64,000 bases of DNA, taken from positions 1 through 64,000 of the forward strand of contig JAKPQL010000077.1 of assembly GCA_029547045.1 (NCBI GenBank). Reading direction: 5' to 3'. Within the stretch, counting starts at the first letter, position 1. Every line of letters begins with the position of its first letter. Shown here one piece after another: positions 18,272 to 26,082 of the stretch. Under the pieces are notes generated by a model. The model made no database searches. It saw nothing but the letters and a program-made list of their open reading frames with translations, and had not been told where the DNA came from. Made by a program: the position numbers and the translations under genes. This DNA comes from Deltaproteobacteria bacterium (lineage in GTDB: Bacteria; Desulfobacterota; Desulfomonilia; UBA1062).

Positions 18272-20494
18272 ATGGCGAAACGGGAAAGCGTAAGCACAGT
18301 GCCTGTTCACATCACCGGGCTCTTCCTGGTCTTTGCCGCCGCATTCCTCCTCCTCGCCCTCGTCTCGTACTCGCCGGAAGACCCGGGGTTCACCCTGTCC
18401 AGGCACACAGAGACCTTCCACAACTGGATGGGCTTCGTGGGGTCCTACATAGCGGACGGGCTCTACATAGTCATGGGCATCTGGTCCTTTGCCCTGCCGG
18501 TCTTCATGATCGACTACGCTTACCGGTACTGCCTGAAGAAACACCCGGCGAACTGGCTGCACATAGCCGGCACCATCATCATCATGTTCGCGGTGCTCGG
18601 CATGCTGCACATCTTCCTGGGCGAGATCTCCCTGTTCTCCAAACCCATCAAGGCGGGTGGCGTCATCGGCAAGATCATCGGCGACTCCCTGGTGGGCTAC
18701 CTCAACCGCTGGGGATCGCTGGTCCTGCTGCTCATGCTCCTGGCGGGCGGGGTCATGATGGGGTACGACCTGGCCGCAGCGGCACGGTCATTGCGGGACA
18801 CGGCGGAACGGATCCGGGAGAAACGGATCCTCCCTGTGAAGAAAAAGGACACTGCCGAGCGGGTGAGCGAACCCAGGGCCGGCCGGGCATCGTCGGCCAG
18901 GGCGAAGGCCGAGAAGGAGCCGACCGGCGGCAAGGAACCCCGCATCACCCTCATGGAGCATGACCACCACGAAGCCTCCGAGATACCCAAGCAGGCTACC
19001 CTGGACTTCATCGACAACTACCAGTTCCCTCCCATCTCCCTGCTCAGCAACCCGCCCTCAAAGAGCCGTACCATCACCGAGAAGGAGCTCAAGGCCAATG
19101 CGTCACTGATCCTGAGCAAGCTCCGCGACTTCGGCGTGGAGGGGGAGATCCTCGAGATCAAGCCCGGCCCGGTGATCACCATGTACGAGTTCACCCCGGC
19201 CCCGGGCATCAAGATCACCAAGATCGTGTCCCTGGCGGACGATCTTGCCATGGCCCTGAAGGCGGCGCCGGTGCGGGTGGTGGCCCCCATACCGGGCAAG
19301 AACGCGGTGGGCATAGAGATCCCCAACAGGAGCCGGGAGCTCGTGAGCCTGAGACGGATCCTTGCCAGCAAGGAGTTCACCACGTCCAGTGCCCCGCTGA
19401 CGCTCGCCCTGGGCACGGACATCGAGGGCTCTCCCATGGTGACCAACCTGGCCAAGATGCCCCATCTCCTCATCGCCGGGGCCACTGGCACAGGCAAGAG
19501 CGTGGGGCTCAACACCATGATCCTGTCGCTTCTGTACAAAAACAACCCCTCGGAGCTGAAGTTCATCATGATCGACCCCAAGCGCATCGAGCTCTCCCAC
19601 TACGAGGGCATCCCCCACCTGCTTCATCCCGTGGTCATCGACCCCAAGGAGGCCCTGCCCGTGCTGAAGTGGGCCGTGGCCGAGATGGAGCTGCGCTACG
19701 CCCTGTTCAAGGACCACGGGGTCAAGGGGCTGGACTCCTATAATAAAAAGGTAAAGAAGGACAACCCGGAGGCGAAGACCACCCTGGCATCCCTCAGACA
19801 GGACGACGAGGGACCCGGGCTGCTGCCCAAGATCGTGATCATCATCGACGAGATGGCCGACCTCATGATGGTGAACCGGGAGGTGGAGGTCTTCATCGCC
19901 CGCCTGGCCCAGATGGCCAGGGCTGCGGGCATGCACCTGGTGGTGGCCACACAGAGGCCGTCGGTGGACGTCATCACGGGCCTCATCAAGTCGAATTTCC
20001 CGTCGCGCATCTCCTTCAGGGTCTCCTCCAAGATCGATTCCCGTACCATCCTCGACTCCTCAGGGGCCGACCAGCTCCTGGGCCTGGGGGACATGCTCTT
20101 CCTGTCGCCGGGCACCACTCACCTCAAACGCATCCACGGGGCCTACGTGTCCGAGGAGGAGCTGGACAAGGTCATCGACTTCATCCGCGAGCAGAAGGGC
20201 CCGGACTACGTGAAGGAGCTGGGCACCCAGATCGCGGAGCTGGCCCGGGACGACGGCGACACGAACGGACTGGCAGAGGAGTTCGACCCCTTTTACGACG
20301 AGGCCCTGGAGTTCGTCACCAGCAAGGGCAACGCCTCCATCTCCCTGATCCAGCGCAGGTTCCGCATCGGCTACAACCGTGCGGCAAGGATCATCGAGCA
20401 GATGGAGGCCGAGGGCATCCTGGGCCCTGCGGATGCGGCGGGCAAGCCGCGAAAGGTACTGGTCAAGTCATATGCGCGGGAACTGGAAGAATAG
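18272..20494 (+). CDS. ftsK: DNA translocase FtsK/SpoIIIE
   Basis: N-terminal TM segments; PHLLIAGATGTGKSVGLNTMILSLLY; DPKRIELSHYEGIPHLLHPVV; gamma domain SLIQRRFRIGYNRAARIIEQME. Confidence 0.96.
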   Translation: MAKRESVSTVPVHITGLFLVFAAAFLLLALVSYSPEDPGFTLSRHTETFHNWMGFVGSYIADGLYIVMGIWSFALPVFMIDYAYRYCLKKHPANWLHIAGTIIIMFAVLGMLHIFLGEISLFSKPIKAGGVIGKIIGDSLVGYLNRWGSLVLLLMLLAGGVMMGYDLAAAARSLRDTAERIREKRILPVKKKDTAERVSEPRAGRASSARAKAEKEPTGGKEPRITLMEHDHHEASEIPKQATLDFIDNYQFPPISLLSNPPSKSRTITEKELKANASLILSKLRDFGVEGEILEIKPGPVITMYEFTPAPGIKITKIVSLADDLAMALKAAPVRVVAPIPGKNAVGIEIPNRSRELVSLRRILASKEFTTSSAPLTLALGTDIEGSPMVTNLAKMPHLLIAGATGTGKSVGLNTMILSLLYKNNPSELKFIMIDPKRIELSHYEGIPHLLHPVVIDPKEALPVLKWAVAEMELRYALFKDHGVKGLDSYNKKVKKDNPEAKTTLASLRQDDEGPGLLPKIVIIIDEMADLMMVNREVEVFIARLAQMARAAGMHLVVATQRPSVDVITGLIKSNFPSRISFRVSSKIDSRTILDSSGADQLLGLGDMLFLSPGTTHLKRIHGAYVSEEELDKVIDFIREQKGPDYVKELGTQIAELARDDGDTNGLAEEFDPFYDEALEFVTSKGNASISLIQRRFRIGYNRAARIIEQMEAEGILGPADAAGKPRKVLVKSYARELEE

Positions 20495-21077
20495 CCTCGC
20501 CCTGATCATTGTCATGCTCTCGGCGGCTGGGCTGGCCCATGCCGCTGAACTGGGCGCCATCCAGAAGCGGTATAGCGCGGTGCAGGATTTCACCGCGACC
20601 TTCACCCAGGAGACCTTCCAAATGATCGCCAACAAGACCATCACCTTCGAGGGTTCGGTCTCCTACAAGAAGAACGCGGGCGTCCGCATGGACGTACAGG
20701 CCCCTGAACGGCAGATCCTCATCCTCAAGGGCTCCACGGTCCTGGTCATCCTGCCCGCCCAGGGTACCTCCCAGGTTCAGGAACTGCCCAAGGAGATCGC
20801 GGCCCAGAACATCCTGGGATTCTTCACCGGGCTCGCCTCCCTTGAGGAGTATTACACCGTCCAGACCGTGAACGACCACCTGGTGCTCCTCCCCAAGACG
20901 GGAAGCGGCTCCATCTCCGTGTGGACGGATAAGGACACCCTGATACGGCGCATCCTCCTCAAGGACGCCATGGGCAACAGCAGCGACATCCGCCTGAGCG
21001 CCTACAGGTTCAACAGGGGCCTTCCAGACTCGCTGTTCCGGCAGGACGAGACCCCGGACCAGGGGAAACAGCGGTAA
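20472..21077 (+). CDS. lolA: Outer-membrane lipoprotein carrier protein LolA family
   Basis: Signal peptide; RYSAVQDFTATFTQETFQ, SVSYKKNAGVRMDVQAPERQILILKG. Confidence 0.85.
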   Translation: MRGNWKNSLALIIVMLSAAGLAHAAELGAIQKRYSAVQDFTATFTQETFQMIANKTITFEGSVSYKKNAGVRMDVQAPERQILILKGSTVLVILPAQGTSQVQELPKEIAAQNILGFFTGLASLEEYYTVQTVNDHLVLLPKTGSGSISVWTDKDTLIRRILLKDAMGNSSDIRLSAYRFNRGLPDSLFRQDETPDQGKQR

Positions 21078-21269
21078 GCGGCCGCACCGGACAGCAGACC
21101 TCCTCTCACGCCGACAGGTCACCCCTCTCAAAGGATTTCCCCCTGTATTCACATCGACGGGGAAGCCCTTTCCGCCGTATCCACCGGTGTTTTAAAGTTT
21201 AAATTTTTGATTTCCGATAGGCATCTATCAGCATTAGGGACATGTGCACTTTGATCAAGGAGGATGAGG

Positions 21270-21773
21270 ATGAAGAGATTTTTAGTGGTACTTTTGGCAG
21301 GGGTCATGATCTTGGGCATGAGCAGCGCGATCTTTGCTGCCGAAGATGAATCGACCATCCAGGTAACGGTGGCTTCCATCGATGCCCTGGTGGTAACGGA
21401 TGGAGGCACCATAACCCTCGATGACGTTTCCGGAAATAACATCACCGGAGACCCTGACACCACAGCAACGCTGAGCTACACCCACAACTCGGGCAACAAC
21501 AGGATGATCCTTGCAGAGGTTGAGGCCGACGGGATGCCCATTGGCACCCAGGATATCACCCTGACCGTCCAGGTCGCAGGGGGTGAGGCAACACCCGTGA
21601 ACCTGGTGGTAGGAGGAGCCCGGAACGTCGGTCAGCAGGCAGTCTGGAACAACATTCCCCGCGGTGCCATTCAGAATGCACAGGTGACCTATACCGCCAG
21701 CGCCACAGCTTCCGGCACCAATGCCGGGTCCTATACGTTCACGGTTACGTTCACCAGTCAGGATCAGACATAA
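21270..21773 (+). CDS. Secreted small beta-rich protein, pilin/fimbrial-subunit-like (paralog of 21873-22403)
   Basis: Signal peptide MKRFLVVLLAGVMILGMSSAIFAAE; strong SD aaggaggatg; alternating Thr/hydrophobic strands ending SYTFTVTFTSQDQT. Confidence 0.7.
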   Translation: MKRFLVVLLAGVMILGMSSAIFAAEDESTIQVTVASIDALVVTDGGTITLDDVSGNNITGDPDTTATLSYTHNSGNNRMILAEVEADGMPIGTQDITLTVQVAGGEATPVNLVVGGARNVGQQAVWNNIPRGAIQNAQVTYTASATASGTNAGSYTFTVTFTSQDQT

Positions 21774-21834
21774 TGTAACGCACCTACCCGAGTGCGAGTC
21801 GGGTACAAGCACTCTCCCTTATGCTGACCACGCG

Positions 21835-21860
21835 CCCCCGGCACTGCCGGGGGTTTTCTT
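21835..21860. terminator. Intrinsic terminator between convergent pilin-like paralogs
   Basis: CCCCCGGC-ACT-GCCGGGGG followed by TTTTCTT. Confidence 0.8.
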
Positions 21861-21872
21861 GTGTCCTGGTTG

Positions 21873-22403
21873 TCACTCATCGTCAAGACTGGTGAACGTA
21901 ACCATGAACCCATAGTCGCCCTGTTCCGTCCCATCGGCCGTTGCCGAGGCACTGTACATGACCTGCATGTTTCTCAATTCCCCCGGCCCGATGTTGCCGA
22001 GGACATCCTTCGGGCCCTGGGAACTGCCCGCGTGCACGATGGTCTGTTCAGTCCCGCCCGCCACCATGACCCTCAGGGTGATGTCCTGGCGGCCTGCGGG
22101 GATGTGCTCGGGGTCCACCTGGGCAGTGATCTTCTTTGGCGTCTGGGCATTGTGGACATAGTCTAGGCGGGCCGACCCGTCGGGATCGCCCAGAAGGTCA
22201 TTGGACCCGGGTCCTCCCTGCAGCACGAGGGTGATCCCCTGCTCGGCGTCGCTGACCCGCAGGTCATCGATGGATGCCACGGAGACACGAACCCGGGAGT
22301 CTGCCTGGGCAGCCATGGCCTCCCATGCACATGATACCACGGCCACGGCTGCCACGAGGCATGCCTGCAAGAAACGCTCTATATGTCTGCTCCTGCAATC
22401 CAT
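21873..22403 (-). CDS. Secreted small beta-rich protein, pilin-like paralog
   Basis: Signal peptide; shares VSVASIDDLRVSD...ITL...DPDGSARLDYVHN...DITLRVMVAGG...GDYGFMVTFTSLDDE with the 21270 protein; start ATG 22403 or TTG 22412. Confidence 0.7.
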   Translation of the reverse strand: MDCRSRHIERFLQACLVAAVAVVSCAWEAMAAQADSRVRVSVASIDDLRVSDAEQGITLVLQGGPGSNDLLGDPDGSARLDYVHNAQTPKKITAQVDPEHIPAGRQDITLRVMVAGGTEQTIVHAGSSQGPKDVLGNIGPGELRNMQVMYSASATADGTEQGDYGFMVTFTSLDDE

Positions 22404-22424
22404 GGGATTCAATGGCCTCTGTTT

Positions 22425-22440
22425 AGCACAGGGTATGCCA
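22425..22440 (-). promoter_or_regulatory. Putative sigma-54 promoter TGGCATA-CCCT-GTGCT upstream of pilin-like paralog
   Basis: Minus-strand match to TGGCAYR-N4-TTGCW with one mismatch and exact GG/GC spacing. Confidence 0.55.
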
Positions 22441-22503
22441 ATTACCTGACATGCCTAATCATATAATTATAAAGGGCAATCCATGCTCCGCACGATCCGC
22501 TTG

Positions 22504-22518
22504 CTATCATTATGAGAG
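22504..22518. promoter_or_regulatory. Putative enhancer/operator CTATCA-TTA-TGAGAG
   Basis: Near-palindrome matching the perfect palindrome at 24026-24040 in half-site and spacing. Confidence 0.45.
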
Positions 22519-22578
22519 GTTCGCAATACACCCTTCTCTCATTTTGATGCAAAATGCCGCCCTGCGCGCAGCCCGGCC

Positions 22579-23985
22579 CTACCCGCCATCCACCTCGGCC
22601 CCATCTGCCTGACCTGCAGAGAGACCGTACCGCGCGATCTTCCGGTACAGGGTGGCTTCCCCGATGCCAAGGATCCTGGCCGCCTTCTTCCGGTTCCCCC
22701 TGCTCGTGGCCAGGGCATTCAGGATGGCAGCCTTCTCGTAGGCCTCCAGGGTGCCGTCCTCGGGCTCCACGGAACGCCCTGCCGCTTCGGGCCCTGCGTG
22801 GATGTGTCGGGGCAGGTCCTCGGGCAGGATGCTGTCCCCGGCTCCCAGGGCCGTGGCCCTGCGGATGACGTTGGCCAGTTCGCGGATGTTGCCCGGCCAC
22901 GCGTAGCGCTCCAGGCATTCAATGGCCTCCCGGGAGATGTCTTTCACCCGGGACACGCTGGTCCTGAAGTCCTTGACAAAGAAGCGGGCCAGGAGCGGGA
23001 TGTCCTCCTTGTGGTCCCGCAGAGGCGGCACATGGATGCTCACAACGTTGAGCCGGTACAGGAGGTCTTCCCGGAACCTTCCCACGGCAGCCTCTTCGGC
23101 CAGGTTCTTGTTGGTGGCCGCCACGATGCGCACGTCGATGGGATAGCTCCTCGGGCTTCCCACCGGCCTCACCTCCCGTTCCTGGATGGTCCTCAGTAGC
23201 TTCACCTGTATGGCAAGGGGGAGTTCTCCCACCTCGTCAAAGAAGAGGGTTCCCCCGTTGGCGGACCGGATGAGTCCCTGGCTGGCGTCATGGGCTCCGG
23301 TGAAGGCGCCCTTCACGTGACCGAAGAGCTCGCTCTCGATGACGCTCTCAGCTATGGCGCCGCAGTCCACGGGCATGAAGACGTGGTGGGACCGGTGGCT
23401 GTGGTGGTGGATGGCCCGGGCCACGAGCTCCTTGCCCGTGCCCGTCTCTCCCTCGATGATCACCGATGCATCGGTGGGCCCCACCTGGGCGATCCGCTCC
23501 TTCAGCCTGAGCATGGCCGTGGAGTTGCCCACGAGCTGCTCGTAGCCGAACTTGAGCTGCACCTTTTCCCTGAGCCTGCGGTTCTCGTGCCGCAGCTGCC
23601 AGATCTGGTAGAGGTGCGCCACCCGGGACCTGATTGCCTCCACGGAAAAGGGCTTTTCCATGAAGTCTACGGCCCCGAGCTTGATGGCCTGCACCGCCTC
23701 CTGGATGCCGCCGTGGGCCGTCACCATGATCACCATGGTGGAGGGGTGCTCTTCGTGCATGACCTTGATCAGGCTCAGGCCGTCCATCTCGGGCATCATG
23801 TAATCCACCAGGGCCGCGTCGATCCTGACCCTCTTCATGAGTTCCAGGGCGTCGGACGCCCTCTCGGCCGTGAATATGGCATAGTCGTCCTTGAGAAAGA
23901 TGTGCGTGAGCATGGTGATGATGGTGGGATCATCATCCACACAGAGCAGGGCGAACCGCCCCTGATCCTGGACCGCCTCGGCCAT
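22579..23985 (-). CDS. Sigma-54-dependent response regulator, no adjacent histidine kinase
   Basis: MAEAVQDQGRFALLCVDDDPTIITML; GETGTGKELVARAIHHHSHR, GAFTGAHDA, Fis-type HTH NRKKAARILGIGEATLYRKIARYGL. Confidence 0.93.
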   Translation of the reverse strand: MAEAVQDQGRFALLCVDDDPTIITMLTHIFLKDDYAIFTAERASDALELMKRVRIDAALVDYMMPEMDGLSLIKVMHEEHPSTMVIMVTAHGGIQEAVQAIKLGAVDFMEKPFSVEAIRSRVAHLYQIWQLRHENRRLREKVQLKFGYEQLVGNSTAMLRLKERIAQVGPTDASVIIEGETGTGKELVARAIHHHSHRSHHVFMPVDCGAIAESVIESELFGHVKGAFTGAHDASQGLIRSANGGTLFFDEVGELPLAIQVKLLRTIQEREVRPVGSPRSYPIDVRIVAATNKNLAEEAAVGRFREDLLYRLNVVSIHVPPLRDHKEDIPLLARFFVKDFRTSVSRVKDISREAIECLERYAWPGNIRELANVIRRATALGAGDSILPEDLPRHIHAGPEAAGRSVEPEDGTLEAYEKAAILNALATSRGNRKKAARILGIGEATLYRKIARYGLSAGQADGAEVDGG

Positions 23986-24025
23986 GGGAACCTCCTCCGC
24001 ATGATCAGTGTGGCACGAGCCCACT

Positions 24026-24040
24026 CTATCAAATTGATAG
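24026..24040. promoter_or_regulatory. Perfect palindrome CTATCAA-A-TTGATAG in divergent regulator/operon intergenic region
   Basis: Read directly: ctatcaaattgatag. Confidence 0.5.
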
Positions 24041-24246
24041 TCCTCCTTCAACCACAAACGCCCCAGGAAAAAGGATCTGGCGCGAGAATTCCGGGTTGAC
24101 TAATCCATGACAGTGTATCATATCCAGACACATACGCGTGCCCCCCCCTCCGGTCTCTGCCGCACCTGGCCAGGGGGGATGCAGATGAAATGACGAGGAG
24201 CATTCATGCCTGCAGACGGTGCATCACCGCGCCCCGGAGGCTCCCG

Positions 24247-24726
24247 ATGAACAGGGTCATCCGCCCCATCCTCATCGTGCTCGTACTGTCGTCCTTCCCC
24301 GCCGGCCTGTTCGCGGCGGAAATCGGCACCTCGGCAGTGACCTTCAATCTGCAGCAGATCAGCGAGATCTCCGTCACCGGATCCCCCACGCTGACCATCA
24401 GCTCCGCGGTGGCGGGGCAGCAGCCCCAGCCGGTCACGGACGCAACGTCCAGGTACGCCATTTCCACCAACGGCACCAATACCCGGATCACCGCCAGCAT
24501 AGACCGGGAGATGCCCGTCCATACCTCCCTGGAGATCCGGCTCGCCGCCCCGGGGTCCGGCACGAGCCTGGGCTATGTGACGCTCTCCCCCACGCCCGCA
24601 GATGTGGTCACCGGCATCAGCCACGTGGCGAGCGGCTCGCGCACCGTAACCTACCGCTTCAGCGCCACCACCGCCGCCGAGGTCTTTTCAGCCTCCTACA
24701 CCGTGACCTTCACCCTCACCGACTGA
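24247..24726 (+). CDS. Secreted small beta-rich pilin-like protein
   Basis: Signal peptide MNRVIRPILIVLVLSSFPAGLFAAE; C-terminal strand VFSASYTVTFTLTD. Confidence 0.68.
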   Translation: MNRVIRPILIVLVLSSFPAGLFAAEIGTSAVTFNLQQISEISVTGSPTLTISSAVAGQQPQPVTDATSRYAISTNGTNTRITASIDREMPVHTSLEIRLAAPGSGTSLGYVTLSPTPADVVTGISHVASGSRTVTYRFSATTAAEVFSASYTVTFTLTD

Positions 24727-25247
24727 TGGGACCCATGAACCCTGTCCACGCTTCTGCCGCCCGCATGATCGGAACCATGACCATGGCAGGCCTTGTCATG
24801 GTCATGGTGATGCCTGCCCCCGTGCAGGCCGTCGACATCACCGTGGTCGGGAGCTGGACCGAGTTCATCGACCAGGCAGACCTCACCGGCGGTGCCGGCA
24901 CGAACCTGACTGGCACCTATACGAGCATGACCAATGTGAACATCGTTGCCATCACCAACACGACAGGGAGAACTGACAACTGGCGGGTGGACATCAAGCG
25001 CGTGGACACCACCTGGGACGGCAGCCTCCGCCTGTCTGCCCGCAGGACCTCCAGCGGTTCGGGCACAGGCCGCATCACCGGGGGAACGAGTTACCTGCAG
25101 CTCACAACCAGCGACCAGACCCTCTTCTCGGGCCGGGGAGACCGCTTTGACGTGAGCATCCAGCTGCGGGTCACCGGGGCGTCCCTGACGCTCTCACCGA
25201 ACCAGTACATCACCACCGTGCAGTACACGGTCATCGACATGCCATGA
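24726..25247 (+). CDS. Secreted small beta-rich pilin-like protein
   Basis: Start ATG overlaps upstream stop (TGATG); N-terminal hydrophobic export signal ending AVDITVV; C-terminal strand QYITTVQYTVIDMP. Confidence 0.68.
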   Translation: MGPMNPVHASAARMIGTMTMAGLVMVMVMPAPVQAVDITVVGSWTEFIDQADLTGGAGTNLTGTYTSMTNVNIVAITNTTGRTDNWRVDIKRVDTTWDGSLRLSARRTSSGSGTGRITGGTSYLQLTTSDQTLFSGRGDRFDVSIQLRVTGASLTLSPNQYITTVQYTVIDMP

Positions 25248-25260
25248 AGGAGCCCATGCC

Positions 25261-26082
25261 ATGAAGCCATCGTACCTGTGGATCCTCACCCTCCTGGCAC
25301 TGCTCGCCTGGCTGCCCCCTGCCGCGCAGGCGGACATCTCCGTGGAGGGCGGCCTCACCTACGAAAAGACATCCAGGCCCGGCGAGCAGTACCAGGGCGT
25401 GATCATGCTGAAGAACCAGGCAGAGGCCCCCCGGGAGATCAAGATATACCAGACCGATTACCGGTTCGACTGTGAGGGGAAAACCACCTACGGGGAGCCC
25501 GGCACGACACCCCGATCCAATGCGCGGTGGATGACGTTCAGCCCCGGCAGGGTCATCATCCCGCCCAAGGAGAAGGCGAGCATCACCTACACCATCGCCG
25601 TACCCGCCGACGAGTCCCTGAGAGGGACCTACTGGAGCATGCTCATGGTGGAGGTGATTCCGGAGAAGTCCCCCGAGGCATCCGGACCGGAAAAGACCAG
25701 GCAACCCTCCCTGGGCATCATCCAGGTGATGCGCTATGCCGTCCAGATCATCACCCATGTCGGCGACACGGGCTCCCGTGAGGTGAAGTTCCTCCAGACA
25801 AAGGTGTCGAGGGAGAACGGCGCAAGGATCCTGCAGGTGGATGTGGAAAACACCGGGGAACGCCTCGTGCGGCCCCAGGTATGGACCGAGCTCTTCGGGG
25901 GCGACGGTGCATCCCTGGGCCGTTTCCCGGGCGAGCAGTACCGGCTGTACCCCGGCACCTCCCGGCGTTTCAGCATCGACATCACCTCCATACCCGCCGG
26001 TACCTACAAGACCCTGGTGGTGGCAGACTGCGGGGCCGATGATCTCTTCGGCATCACCTACACCCTGAAGCTCGAGCATTGA
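25261..26082 (+). CDS. Periplasmic Ig-like, PapD-like/DUF916-like chaperone candidate
   Basis: Signal peptide; DISVEGGLTYEKTSRPGEQYQGVIMLKNQAEAPREIKIYQTDY and ITYTIAVPADESLRGTYWSMLMVEVIPE resemble Ig-like chaperone/DUF916 patterns. Confidence 0.65.
   Translation: MKPSYLWILTLLALLAWLPPAAQADISVEGGLTYEKTSRPGEQYQGVIMLKNQAEAPREIKIYQTDYRFDCEGKTTYGEPGTTPRSNARWMTFSPGRVIIPPKEKASITYTIAVPADESLRGTYWSMLMVEVIPEKSPEASGPEKTRQPSLGIIQVMRYAVQIITHVGDTGSREVKFLQTKVSRENGARILQVDVENTGERLVRPQVWTELFGGDGASLGRFPGEQYRLYPGTSRRFSIDITSIPAGTYKTLVVADCGADDLFGITYTLKLEH

Noticed and set aside
24011-24026. Perfect -24 element TGGCACG upstream of the regulator/pilus operon
   Set aside because: No TTGC-like -12 element at the required spacing (AGCC then CACTC)
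24079-24094. TGGCGCG-AGAA-TTCCG as a sigma-54 promoter for the 24247 operon
   Set aside because: Spacing fits but the critical GC of the -12 element is lost and a second mismatch is present; too weak to call
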